From assembly GCA_003994795.1 (NCBI GenBank), contig AP018269.1:186001-250000 (forward strand): a DNA stretch of 64,000 bases, written 5' to 3'. This DNA comes from Cylindrospermum sp. NIES-4074. Lineage in GTDB: Bacteria; Cyanobacteriota; Cyanobacteriia; Cyanobacteriales; Nostocaceae. The translations under genes and the position numbers were made by a program. Numbering within the stretch: the first letter of the stretch is position 1; each line of letters opens with the position of its first letter. The notes under the pieces are model-generated. The model ran no database searches. It was not told where the DNA came from and worked only from the letters and a program-made list of their open reading frames with translations. Below are positions 27,603 to 36,819 of the stretch, one piece after another.

Positions 27603-28651
27603 TTCGTATATTAAGTAACCGTAGGGTGGCTTGCCATCATTTTAGAAATAGGATGAAAGCCACCTTTTTTCATGGGCTGTTAATTCCCCACAACGCCAGT
27701 CGCTACAACGGAGGAAACCTCACGCCAGTTTGCTCAAGTCGGGAAACCCGCCCACGCAACTGGCTCCGCAACGCGCTGGCTCCCCCACACCCTAAAGTCA
27801 GTATTAGGGCTAATTAAACGTTACTTCTGTGAGAATGCACAATTAGCAATTTACTGTCAACTGTCAAGGGTTAATATTATTAAGCCAAATTTTTATTTGA
27901 TTGTATAATTTACCATAATTAAAATTTTTGAACACAAAAGAATAAAGGCGTCAGTTGCCAAAATTCATAATTGCAACTAAGGATGAATAATTAGTGAAAG
28001 ACCGCACCGAACTTTAAATCTGGTGGCTTACAAGAGTGTGGCTATGATTGCATACCTAGTAATTGATTAATTTTAATTCTGACAAATGCCTTCTTGCTCA
28101 AGCCAATATATAATTTTTTTTCGTCAGTTAAATTTAATTAAATTCATGATAGCTTAATAAATTGTTGCAGATGGTGTTGACTCTTTAAAGAGTAAATAAA
28201 GAATTTATCTAAGCAATAGCTATTTCTATAGAGTCTTATATTCTAGAGATTAAGGAGCCAAATCCTAAAAAGCTAGAAGGTAAGAGTAGACTTGTTTTGT
28301 TAGAGTTGTCTAAAAATTCAGTAAATGTAGTGACGGGGTGATGGGGTGACTTCCCGCTACACCTGCCCACCAATCCTCAGCCCCAGGGAGAATACCAAGT
28401 GTCCTAGCTAGGCTAGCTCCCCAGTTACGTTAATTGCTGCCTGCTTACTGAGTATTGTTGATTTCTGTACATATTACACCTGCGAAATTTTGCAAGATGT
28501 GCGGGCGATCGCCTGAAATGGCCACCAAATGCGAGTTGTAATAGCTTATTTTCGCAAGAACTATCACAACAATCAGATCAATCAGCATCTTTGGCATTTA
28601 TAGCCTGGGATGTCAGGTCGGCAATCTACTACTGTATAAATTCACAGACAT
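27603..28651. other. Long intergenic region upstream of hepC with dispersed repeat
   Basis: About 1050 bases with no believable gene. After the terminator, about 27690-27795 carries a Nostoc-type repeat (ACGCCAGTCGCTACAACGGA; then CGCCCACGCAACTGGCTCCG) made of CCAGT/ACTGG inverted arms. The rest is AT-rich up to about 28330, then mixed. It should contain the hepC promoter. In Anabaena hepC and hepA are induced in differentiating cells; I saw no recognisable NtcA site here. Confidence 0.55.
27625..27670 (+). terminator. Rho-independent-type terminator after the Wzc-like gene
   Basis: Perfect 8-bp stem GGTGGCTT (27625-27632) and AAGCCACC (27657-27664) with a 24-base loop, followed directly by TTTTTT (27665-27670). 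It lies 23 bases after the stop codon and is the best terminator of the island. Confidence 0.75.
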
Positions 28652-29416
28652 ATGACAACCTCGATAATTCCTAGTTTACAGAATAACCATACTGTGACCC
28701 AGCACCAGCAGCATGATCGCCACCCATACTACACTCTTCAGTGGCGGCGAGGTCAGCTGTTGGTGAAACCTCCAGGGCGATTGAAACAGCCATATCTACC
28801 TGCACTAGATAAAGAGCGATCGCTAGTAGAGTGTTTAAAACATTCCCCAGTCAATTTGGTGAGTATAGATCCAACGCTGGGTGAGGGTTTACTCAGGTTT
28901 TGGGCAGATGCCTGTGAGCAAGCTAATAAACCAATATTCCTCAGCATACCCTCTGGTAATAAACTGCCAAAACAAGGTAGCGGATTTTTGCAATGGTTTA
29001 AGCGCCGAATTGATTGGATTGCTGCCTTAATATTGCTCCTCATAGCAAGTCCAGTAATCCTGATATTGGTTTTGCTGATGTGGATTTCTTCACCAGGGTT
29101 ACTTTTTTCCCGCGAATGGTATGTTGGCGAACGGGGTAAACTCTTTCGGGCGATCAAATTTCGCACAACTACCAAGCAAGAAATGACATGGTTAGGGCAT
29201 TGGTTATCTAAGTCTAATTTAGATAATCTACCCCAATTATGGAATGTGGTACGGGGTGAAATGAGTTTAATCGGCTCTCCTTGTTGGACTTTAGAAGATG
29301 CTATACGGCTAAGTTCAGAAAGACAACGACAACTCAATCAACTACCGGGAATTAACTCATCTTGGGAAGTAGAGCAACAGTCTAAACTATTACATTTAGA
29401 CAGTCAAACATTGTGA
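28652..29416 (+). CDS. hepC: HepC-like sugar (phospho)transferase for heterocyst envelope polysaccharide
   Basis: A 254-residue protein with the C-terminal half of a WcaJ/WbaP bacterial sugar transferase. A single hydrophobic helix (DWIAALILLLIASPVILILVLL, about 120-142) is followed by the catalytic domain with YVGERGKLFRAIKFRTT, LGHWLSKSNLDNLPQLWNV and GEMSLIGSP. It should load the first sugar-phosphate onto undecaprenyl phosphate. The usual R..SLDELPQ is here K.NLDNLPQ and the RPGxTG..Q.SGR block is replaced by LPGINSSWEV, so it is a divergent short form. It lies directly upstream of hepA, the order known for hepC-hepA in Anabaena PCC 7120. Confidence 0.85.
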   Translation: MTTSIIPSLQNNHTVTQHQQHDRHPYYTLQWRRGQLLVKPPGRLKQPYLPALDKERSLVECLKHSPVNLVSIDPTLGEGLLRFWADACEQANKPIFLSIPSGNKLPKQGSGFLQWFKRRIDWIAALILLLIASPVILILVLLMWISSPGLLFSREWYVGERGKLFRAIKFRTTTKQEMTWLGHWLSKSNLDNLPQLWNVVRGEMSLIGSPCWTLEDAIRLSSERQRQLNQLPGINSSWEVEQQSKLLHLDSQTL

Positions 29417-29721
29417 TGTGCATAGATATCTCCTCAATTCTGACTGCAAAAAAACTCTGCGTAAGCAGTCTCGTAAAGGCTCAATTTAGGGTTGCAGGTT
29501 TCGGGTAGGGAAAATATCTTCAGCGGTATGGCGCTTACCTTTGAAAAAAGATTCATATCGAGATGCACAGCGCGAGATATGAGGCATCCAAGTGTTCAAT
29601 CCCACGTTCAGAGGGACTGCCTCACTACACCCTCTGAACACACTCTATCTGGATGAAAAGTTATTTGTGTATTATCTATGGTGGTCTATCTACATTGTCA
29701 AATTATTCTTGAAAAATCTCC
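29417..29721. promoter_or_regulatory. hepC-hepA intergenic region with stem-loop
   Basis: About 300 bases separating hepC and hepA. A perfect 10-bp inverted repeat, GTTCAGAGGG (29606-29615) and CCCTCTGAAC (29630-29639), encloses 14 bases. In Anabaena PCC 7120 hepA expression depends on sequence upstream of the gene; this stem-loop may be an operator, a terminator-like attenuator or part of the mRNA leader. No U-run follows it. Confidence 0.55.
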
Positions 29722-31572
29722 ATGCATCTTAAACTTTCTCAACCACTCAGTAATCTGTTTAAAGCTACTAGCTTTTGGCAAAATAACTATTTGATTTTGC
29801 GAGAATTTAAACACTTTCGCAAAATTGTCATACTTGCCCTAATCTTTTCATTCCTAGCAGCAACATTTGAAGGCATCAGCCTGGGATTTTTGCTATCATT
29901 TTTGCAAAGTTTAACTAGTCCTAACGCCCAACCAATTCAGATAGGTATAGACTGGTTTGATACTTTAATATTGGGAGTTCATACATCGCCAATTAGCCGT
30001 CTTTATCGCATATCTGGGCTGATTTTATTAAGTACTTGGATGCGTGCATCCTTCAATTACTTTGGGCAAGTATACACCGAACTAGCTCAACTACATCTTG
30101 GTGATCGCTTACGTAAACAAATTTTTGAACAGTTACAATCCTTATCACTTAGTTATTTTGCTAAAACTCGTTCTGGTGAACTAATTAACACAATCACCAC
30201 AGAAATTGAGAAAATTAGACAGGGTTTCAGTGGAGGGGCATTTTTACTTACCAGAGGATTGACAGCTTTTGTCTATATATTCACAATGTGTTTGCTTTCA
30301 TGGCAAATGACATTAATATCAGTATCTTTATTCGCACTTTTGGGCGTTGGATTGTCAAATTTGAATGCCAGAGTACGAGAAACAAGTTTTGGCATGACAA
30401 CTGCTAATGCTAATTTTACATCAACAGCCATAGAATTTATTAACGGTATTCGTACCGTTCATGCTTCCGGAACTCAAGAATTAGAGCGTCAGCGTTACTA
30501 TCAAGCTAGCAATCAAGTAGTCAGGACTTCAACCAAAGTTGTTTTCACTTGGACAATGGTGAGGCCAATAGCTGAAGCTGTAGCAACTACAGTGTTAGTC
30601 GGGATGATTATCTTAGCCTTCACTAACTTTGTAGTGAATGGTACTTTACAAGTTGCTTCCTTGCTGACTTTTTTCTTTGTACTATTTCGCCTGATACCAT
30701 TTGTGCAAGATATTAATGGTACAAGAGCGTTTCTTAGCACTCTCCAAGGTTCAGCAGATAGTATTAAAACCTTGTTGAGAACTGACGATAAAACTTACTT
30801 TCAAAATGGCAGAATTGAGTTTCAGGGTTTAAAAAGGTCAATTGACTTAGTATCTGTAGATTTTAGCTACAGTGAAAATCAGCGAATTTTAAATAATATT
30901 ACGCTCACCATTGAGCGAGGAAAAACAACAGCCCTAGTCGGAGCGTCTGGTGCTGGTAAAACAACACTTGCCGATTTAATTCCCAGATTTTATGATGCTA
31001 CAGATGGCTATATCTACATTGATGAAATTGATGTGCGGCACTTAGAAATTAACTCTCTACGTCGCAAAATAGCTGTAGTTAGCCAAGATACTTTTATTTT
31101 CAACACTTCTGTTTGGGACAATATTGCTTACGGTACGCCAGAAGCAAGTGAAGCTGAAATTAAAAAAGCTGCTCAATTGGCGAATGCATTGGAATTCATT
31201 TTGGAAATGCCCGAAGGTTTTGACACACAATTAGGAGATAGGGGTGTCCGATTATCTGGAGGACAAAGGCAGCGACTTGCTATTGCACGGGCTTTACTGC
31301 GGAACCCAGAAATTTTAATTTTAGATGAGGCAACTAGCGCTTTAGATTCTCTGTCTGAGCGCTTAATTCAAGATTCATTGGAAAAGCTGTCTATTGGTAG
31401 AACAGTAATTACAATTGCTCACCGTCTTTCCACTATTGCTAAAGCAGATAAAGTTGTGGTCTTAGAACAAGGAAGAATAGTAGAGCAGGGTAAATATCAA
31501 GAACTACTTGAACTCAAAGGTAAGTTTTGGAAATATCACCAGATGCAGTATGAAAGCACTCAACCAGAGTAA
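29722..31572 (+). CDS. hepA: Heterocyst envelope polysaccharide ABC exporter HepA
   Basis: A 616-residue half-size ABC exporter. The N-terminal transmembrane domain (about 35-345) has six hydrophobic helices (VILALIFSFLAATFEGISLG; LLSWQMTLISVSLFALLGVG; TTVLVGMIILAFTNFVV). The ATPase domain (about 365-605) has VGASGAGKTT (Walker A), VSQDTFIFNTSVWDNI (Q-loop), LSGGQRQRLAIARALL (signature), ILILDEATSALD (Walker B) and IAHRLST (H-loop). HepA is needed for the polysaccharide layer of the heterocyst envelope. The length matches known HepA (about 600) and hepC is immediately upstream. It presumably flips a lipid-linked oligosaccharide. Confidence 0.92.
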   Translation: MHLKLSQPLSNLFKATSFWQNNYLILREFKHFRKIVILALIFSFLAATFEGISLGFLLSFLQSLTSPNAQPIQIGIDWFDTLILGVHTSPISRLYRISGLILLSTWMRASFNYFGQVYTELAQLHLGDRLRKQIFEQLQSLSLSYFAKTRSGELINTITTEIEKIRQGFSGGAFLLTRGLTAFVYIFTMCLLSWQMTLISVSLFALLGVGLSNLNARVRETSFGMTTANANFTSTAIEFINGIRTVHASGTQELERQRYYQASNQVVRTSTKVVFTWTMVRPIAEAVATTVLVGMIILAFTNFVVNGTLQVASLLTFFFVLFRLIPFVQDINGTRAFLSTLQGSADSIKTLLRTDDKTYFQNGRIEFQGLKRSIDLVSVDFSYSENQRILNNITLTIERGKTTALVGASGAGKTTLADLIPRFYDATDGYIYIDEIDVRHLEINSLRRKIAVVSQDTFIFNTSVWDNIAYGTPEASEAEIKKAAQLANALEFILEMPEGFDTQLGDRGVRLSGGQRQRLAIARALLRNPEILILDEATSALDSLSERLIQDSLEKLSIGRTVITIAHRLSTIAKADKVVVLEQGRIVEQGKYQELLELKGKFWKYHQMQYESTQPE

Positions 31573-32093
31573 GTAAAACTGTAAATAATGCCAGAAACCA
31601 ACATAGCTAATATAAATTATATTTGGGCTATAAGTAGAATCTGGTTTGATTTTTATTCAACTCATGTAAGGTTTATGGTTAATTTTATCAATTATTTAGG
31701 ATGGATACACTCACGTAGTTATAATTTAGAGCTTAATTCTTTATCAAAGAAGGCAGGAGGCAGAGGGAAGAAGGCAGGAGGCAGGAGGCAGGAGGAGACC
31801 ACAGGGAACAAGGGTTTAAGACCCCCACCAAATTTTCAATTTGGTGGCTCTTTTTCAGAAGGGGTTGGAATCCTATAGCTGAAAAAAACCTTCTGCCTCC
31901 TGCCTTTCTTAATAAATTTGCCTAATCGTCCTGATGGCTCTTCTGGTGGGCGTATTTCATGTATAACCGATGAATATTTGATGACAGATTGCACAGATAT
32001 TCAACAGGAACTTAGCTATATAAACTGAGTTCAACATTACTTAAAAATCTTTGATACAGGTTACTCAAAATCAACTATTGCTCACTCAAATTT
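31573..32093. repeat. Repeat-rich intergenic region after hepA
   Basis: About 520 bases. The open frame at 31588-31878 is low-complexity and looks non-coding. GGCAGGA/GGCAGAG repeats at about 31750-31797 are complementary to CTTCTGCCTCCTGCCTTTCT at about 31891-31912, forming a large inverted repeat. Between the arms sits a perfect hairpin, CCACCAAATT-TTC-AATTTGGTGG (31825-31847), followed by CTCTTTTT, a plausible terminator. The whole looks like a MITE-like element placed after hepA. Confidence 0.6.
31825..31855 (+). terminator. Hairpin plus U-tract after hepA
   Basis: A 10-bp perfect stem (CCACCAAATT / AATTTGGTGG) with a 3-base loop, then CTCTTTTT. It has the features of a Rho-independent terminator about 250 bases beyond hepA and is embedded in a repeat element. 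Confidence 0.6.
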
Positions 32094-33263
32094 ATGAAAA
32101 TTACGCTTACTTGTAACACGGGTTTAGGTTCAGGAGGACAAGGAGTTTGCCTAGCAAATGCAGCAACAGGTTTAAGCACTCTTGCCGATTTAACTGTATT
32201 TTGTGCTGGACTAGAAGCACCTAAAACTAATTTTCCCGTGTATCCTGTGGGATATTCTCGCTGGAGTAAAAGATTACTTACCACCCCTTTATTACGTCGT
32301 CGCAATGATTGGGCGGTACTACTGAGTGACTTATATTTTGATCAACAGGTGAGCAAAAGATTAAAGTCCCAACCCTGTGATTTAATTATGGGGGTAGCAG
32401 GTCAAACTAATTTAGGATTTAAGGCAGCTAAAGCAAAGGGTGCAAAGGCTTGGTTATATTGTTTAAATAATTATCTGCCCTTTATGCAACAACAAATTCA
32501 GCAAGAGATGCAAATGCTTTCTGAAGCTACTGTTGCTAGTATGAATCCGATGATGTTGCGACGGTTTACAGAGGAATGTACCCAAGCTGATTTAATTGTT
32601 GTGCTTTCGGAAGTGGCAAAACAAACTTTCGTACAAGCTGGTTTTGCATCAGAAAAGGTGGCGGTATTGACACCTTTTATAGATACAGTCAGATTTCATC
32701 CTGTGCCTAAAACTGATGATGTTTTTCGGGTACTTTATGTTGGGACAATTGAACCTCGGAAAGGAGTACCATACTTAATTAAGGCATTTTCTCAAGCAAA
32801 TATTCCCAATTCAGAACTGTTAATAGTTGGCGGCACGTCAACCCGTGCTTTGCGAATATTAATGGCAGATACGTTAAGTAAACACGCTAATATTAAACAG
32901 GAGTTTTGGGATTTTAGCAATGCTGATCCTACAGAAGTTTTTGGCAAATGCTCAGTTTTAGTGTTACCTTCTGTCGAGGATGGTTTTGGCTTGGTTGCAT
33001 TAGAAGCAATGGCTTGTGGATTGCCTGTAATTGTGACTTCGCAATGTGGTGCTGCTGATGTGGTAAAAACTGGGGTTAATGGATTTGTTATACCGCCTAG
33101 AGATGTGGAAACTATGGCAGATAAACTTATATTTTTAGCAGAGAATGAAGCGACTCGGATAACAATGGGCAAGTCTGCTAGAGTCACAGCCGAACAACAA
33201 ACTCAAGCGCGATATCAGCAAAGCTTACACCAGATACTAAGAAATCAAGAACTACTTAATTAG
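32094..33263 (+). CDS. Glycosyltransferase family 4 protein
   Basis: A 389-residue GT-B enzyme. The N-terminal loop is KITLTCNTGLGSGGQGVCLA; the donor domain has VLYVGTIEPRKGVPYLIKAF, LLIVGGTS and the E(x7)E element in LPSVEDGFGLVALEAMACGLPVI with SQCGAADVV following. It should add one sugar of the polysaccharide repeat at the membrane. It starts a new run of plus-strand glycosyltransferase genes after the hepA terminator region. Donor and acceptor cannot be deduced. Confidence 0.91.
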   Translation: MKITLTCNTGLGSGGQGVCLANAATGLSTLADLTVFCAGLEAPKTNFPVYPVGYSRWSKRLLTTPLLRRRNDWAVLLSDLYFDQQVSKRLKSQPCDLIMGVAGQTNLGFKAAKAKGAKAWLYCLNNYLPFMQQQIQQEMQMLSEATVASMNPMMLRRFTEECTQADLIVVLSEVAKQTFVQAGFASEKVAVLTPFIDTVRFHPVPKTDDVFRVLYVGTIEPRKGVPYLIKAFSQANIPNSELLIVGGTSTRALRILMADTLSKHANIKQEFWDFSNADPTEVFGKCSVLVLPSVEDGFGLVALEAMACGLPVIVTSQCGAADVVKTGVNGFVIPPRDVETMADKLIFLAENEATRITMGKSARVTAEQQTQARYQQSLHQILRNQELLN

Positions 33264-33348
33264 TATATCTTTAGGAGGATTACTATCCTTAAAAAATGGG
33301 TAAACTAGTTATATTTTAATTATTTAACCAAGATGAAGTAAGTGAAAT

Positions 33349-34476
33349 ATGAATTATACATTAGTTGATCAGAAAATGATCTATCATTGCTCTGCTGCTG
33401 ACATTAGAGGAGGTGGCGGTATTGAAACTTATGTGGCATCTTTGGTAGATTCGCAAATTTCTGGTGTGAGTAATCGCACAATTAATTCGTTGAAAAATTT
33501 GGAACAAAACCAGTTCCAATTACTCCATATTCATGATCCAGATATGCTAGTAGATTTGCGGGAAGAATGTCCAGCAGTATTTACTTTGCACAATCACTCT
33601 AGCTACTGTCCTAGTGGTACGAAATTTTTAGCGGATCGTGGCAGACAATGCGATCGCCTGATGAATCCTCTAGGATGTGCTTGGGGGCATATAGTAGACG
33701 GTTGTGGGAGTCGCAGACCGCAAAACATCCTCCAGAACTGGGGGAATGCTTCCCATCCGCTAGAAGCCTTGAAAAAACTCAGCATTCCCGTGATTGCTAA
33801 TAGTGATTATGTGCGATCGCAAATAATTAGCAGTGGTTTATCACCGGAAAGGGTGGTGACATTACGCTGCGGTGTCAAACCCCCAAAAAATCCCAGTCAA
33901 CCTCTGAGTCAAGAAATCCATCAAAATCAGCGGATTTTATTTGCTGGACGGATTGTTGCTTATAAAGGGATTGAATGGCTAATCAAAGCTTTAGCAAAAA
34001 CTGATCAGCACATCCATCTTGACATTGCTGGTGATGGCTGGGGTAAACCTAGCATGGAAAAATTAGCCCAAAAGATGGGGTTAAGCGATCGCATTACTTG
34101 GCATGGTTGGTGTAATGGTGACAAATTAGCCGCACTTTATCAACAATGCTTCGCAGTAGTTTTTCCTAGTCTTTGGCCTGAACCTGCTGGTTTAGTAACC
34201 TTGGAAGCTTATGCCCACCAGCGCCCTGTAATTGCCAGTGCAGTCGGCGGTATTCCCGAACATGTACAAGATGGTGCCACAGGCATTCTTGTCCCACCAA
34301 ATCACATTTCCCAGCTAGCTGCTGCCATCAACGAACTAGCAACAAACTATTCCCTCAGCCACCTGATGGGTACACAAGGTCAGGCTTGGTTCCAAGCAGA
34401 ATTTACCATTGATGTTCACGTTCAGCGTCTGGAAAAAATTTACGCCAAAACCATCGCTGATTTTCATGCTTCTTAA
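33349..34476 (+). CDS. Glycosyltransferase family 4 protein
   Basis: A 375-residue GT-B enzyme (367 if ATG 33376 is used). MIYHCSAADIRGGGGIETYV is the acceptor-side glycine loop. A Cys-rich insertion (SSYCPSGTKFL; RQCDRLMNPLGCAWGH; DGCGSRRPQ, about 84-125) is unusual and typical of a subgroup of GT4 proteins that carry a possible metal site. The donor domain shows LFAGRIVAYKGIEWLIKAL, IAGDGWGKP and FPSLWPEPAGLVTLEAYAHQ with ASAVGGIPEHV. It follows the previous glycosyltransferase by 85 bases. Confidence 0.9.
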   Translation: MNYTLVDQKMIYHCSAADIRGGGGIETYVASLVDSQISGVSNRTINSLKNLEQNQFQLLHIHDPDMLVDLREECPAVFTLHNHSSYCPSGTKFLADRGRQCDRLMNPLGCAWGHIVDGCGSRRPQNILQNWGNASHPLEALKKLSIPVIANSDYVRSQIISSGLSPERVVTLRCGVKPPKNPSQPLSQEIHQNQRILFAGRIVAYKGIEWLIKALAKTDQHIHLDIAGDGWGKPSMEKLAQKMGLSDRITWHGWCNGDKLAALYQQCFAVVFPSLWPEPAGLVTLEAYAHQRPVIASAVGGIPEHVQDGATGILVPPNHISQLAAAINELATNYSLSHLMGTQGQAWFQAEFTIDVHVQRLEKIYAKTIADFHAS

Positions 34477-34521
34477 ATCCCCATTGATCCAAAGCAAATA
34501 ACCAATACCTAAACCCAAAAT

Positions 34522-35715
34522 ATGATGCGTGATATTTCCGTTAACTTTCCAGGAAAAATATATTTTTACTGCGACCCTAGAGAAGAACTTTCAGCAGGAG
34601 ATAAGTTCCAGCATTTATTAGTTTGTTTGGCGGAAGGTTTTCAAGAACTGGGAATACCATTCTTCTCAAATGTCAATTATTGGCAAACTTCACCAGAACC
34701 AGATCACTATCTTATTAAACACGATCCAGAAATTACACCAGATGATTGTTCTATTGTCATATTAACCAATAGTTGGTATCACATTTATCATCCATTGCCA
34801 GAGAATCTATTCCATCCTCAGCGTAAATATGTAACTGTTTATTTAGATGGAGAAGATGATGATAAAACTTATGCAAATAGACCAGAATTTAAACAGTTTG
34901 ATTTTATTTTTAGAACTCATTTCAACAGCAAATTAAATTACGGTGAAAATTTTTACCCTTGGGTATTTGGGCTGAGTAACCGAATATTGCAAGAACTTAA
35001 TGACGTACCAGCTTTTTCTGAAAAGAAGAGACAGATCCTCGTTAATTTTCGACATTGGAAGTCTGGGCATCCTGTGAGGAATATTAGTTGTAGTGAGTTT
35101 ATTCCCCTGATTCAGCAGATTTTACCTATCAATAACTCTACTGATAGTCTTGATAACCGCCCAATGGAAGGTTACCATAATCTACAATGGTTACAAACTG
35201 GCGGACGCCACTATCCAACTTATTATCAACGCCTCCAAGAGTCAGCCGCATGTACTTGCTTTGGAGGATTTTTTGTGCCTTTCTGGCCTAATAACCCAAG
35301 CAGTTTAATTAATCGTCTGATCAAGCGCATTCTCACCCAGACTAGATTAAAATCAAACACAATTGTGCAATGGGATAGTTGGCGGTTTTGGGAATCATTA
35401 GCAGCAGGATGCGCTACCTTTCATGTTGATTTTGAGAAATATGGTATTTCCTTGCCTGTAATGCCTGAGAATTGGCGGCATTATATTGGCATCGACTTGG
35501 ACAATATCCAAGCAACAATAGACAGAATAACTGATGAGCCAGAAATTCTCGAATACATCGCTACAGAAGGTAGAATTTGGGCGCTGAAACATTACACTCC
35601 CGCACCTACAGCATTACGTTTTTTGGAGACGATTTACCAAAATAAATCCATAAATCAGGGGAAATCTTTAGAGGAGAAAGTTCTAATTTCTGCCGCGGCA
35701 GATATGAAAAATTAG
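34522..35715 (+). CDS. Putative glycosyltransferase-like protein of unknown family
   Basis: A 397-residue cytoplasmic protein with no membrane segment. Features are a first strand IYFYCDPREELSAGDKFQHLL, a phosphate/nucleotide-type loop, ILVNFRHWKSGHPVRNISC, a Cys-containing stretch (ESAACTCFGGFFVPF), and a C-terminal block QWDSWRFWESLAAGCATFHVD followed by PENWRHYIGIDLDN. The last part resembles the donor-binding C-terminus of GT-B enzymes (E-S-L-A-A-G-C). By position it matches an unannotated gene of the Anabaena HEP island. It may be a divergent glycosyltransferase. Gaps of 45 and 12 bases to its neighbours suggest cotranscription. Confidence 0.65.
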   Translation: MMRDISVNFPGKIYFYCDPREELSAGDKFQHLLVCLAEGFQELGIPFFSNVNYWQTSPEPDHYLIKHDPEITPDDCSIVILTNSWYHIYHPLPENLFHPQRKYVTVYLDGEDDDKTYANRPEFKQFDFIFRTHFNSKLNYGENFYPWVFGLSNRILQELNDVPAFSEKKRQILVNFRHWKSGHPVRNISCSEFIPLIQQILPINNSTDSLDNRPMEGYHNLQWLQTGGRHYPTYYQRLQESAACTCFGGFFVPFWPNNPSSLINRLIKRILTQTRLKSNTIVQWDSWRFWESLAAGCATFHVDFEKYGISLPVMPENWRHYIGIDLDNIQATIDRITDEPEILEYIATEGRIWALKHYTPAPTALRFLETIYQNKSINQGKSLEEKVLISAAADMKN

Positions 35716-35727
35716 TGAGTTTAACTG

Positions 35728-36720
35728 ATGTCTATGAATACTCAATTAACAGAACCTCTGGTAAGTGTGATTATTCCCACCTTTAATCGCCCAGATTACC
35801 TAAAGCAAGCAATTGCTAGTGCGGTTCAACAGACTTATCAAAATATCGAAATTATTGTCTCTGATAATTGTAGTCCTGAAAATCCCCAAGCAATTGTTGA
35901 ATCTTTTGGTGATTCGCGTATCCGATTTTGGCGACAAAACCAAAATGTGGGGATGATTGCTAATCAGTTACATGGCTTCAAGATGGCACAAGGTAAATAC
36001 GTTGCTAGTCTTCATGATGATGATATGTGGAATGAGGATTTTTTAGCCAAACTTGTGCCGCCCCTAGAAGCAAATTCTGAGTTAATTCTTGCTTTTTGTG
36101 ACCAATATATTATTGATGCTCAAGGCAAAATTAATGATATAGGGACTGAAGAAAATACACGCGGTTATAAGCGGGATACACTCACACCAGGAATTCATCA
36201 ACCTTTCACCAAAATAGGTTTAATTGATAAAAGTATTGCAACCGCTGCTGCTTGTGTAATTCGCAATCATCTTATTGATTGGGATAGTATTCCCTTAGAA
36301 AGTGGTGGAATGTGGGATTTTTATTTAACCTATCTCTGTTGTCTATCTGGTCTTGGTGCTTACTATGTTCCAGAAAAATTAACACGATATCGTGCCCATG
36401 AGCAAACTGAGACTATGCTCAGTGGTGGTCGGGATGTGCAAGCAAAAATCCGCAAAGCTAAAACCGAAATATTTTGTTATCAAGTGTTGATGGCAGACAG
36501 TCGTCTACAGGAATTTCAAACATATTTTCAACAGCAATGGTTAGCAGCTAATACCACTTTGGGGATTGGCTTATTGCGAAATGAACAGATAGAGGTAGCA
36601 CGTTCTTATCTTTGGCAAGCTTTACGTCAACAAAGATTTAATTTGCGAACTTTGGCTGCACTCATTCTCAGTTTTACTCCGCGAATTTTAGCTAATCAAT
36701 TACTAGGAGTGGCGAAATAG
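35728..36720 (+). CDS. Glycosyltransferase family 2 protein
   Basis: A 330-residue GT-A enzyme. SVIIPTFNRPDYLKQAIASA and IEIIVSDNCSPENPQ form the nucleotide-binding part, YVASLHDDDMWNEDFL carries the DxD motif (DDD), and a Trp-rich acceptor region (ESGGMWDFYLTYLC) follows. The C-terminal 60 residues are amphipathic (LRTLAALILSFTPRILANQLL) and may anchor it to the membrane. It starts 12 bases after the previous stop, so it is clearly in the same operon. Confidence 0.91.
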   Translation: MSMNTQLTEPLVSVIIPTFNRPDYLKQAIASAVQQTYQNIEIIVSDNCSPENPQAIVESFGDSRIRFWRQNQNVGMIANQLHGFKMAQGKYVASLHDDDMWNEDFLAKLVPPLEANSELILAFCDQYIIDAQGKINDIGTEENTRGYKRDTLTPGIHQPFTKIGLIDKSIATAAACVIRNHLIDWDSIPLESGGMWDFYLTYLCCLSGLGAYYVPEKLTRYRAHEQTETMLSGGRDVQAKIRKAKTEIFCYQVLMADSRLQEFQTYFQQQWLAANTTLGIGLLRNEQIEVARSYLWQALRQQRFNLRTLAALILSFTPRILANQLLGVAK

Positions 36721-36819
36721 GAGGCAGGGGGTAAGAGGTAAGAGGCAATGAGGTAGTTGTCTCCCCCGTTACCCTACACTCGCAAGTTACGTTAAAAATA
36801 TTGGCAAGGAAGGTGATAA

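Noticed and set aside
27626-27817. 63-residue frame after the Wzc-like gene
   Set aside because: It covers a terminator and a dispersed intergenic repeat.
28753-29337. 194-residue minus-strand frame inside hepC
   Set aside because: It lies wholly opposite a well-supported sugar transferase gene and shows no domain.
31588-31878. 96-residue frame after hepA
   Set aside because: Its second half is GGCAGGA repeat and a terminator hairpin; composition is non-coding.
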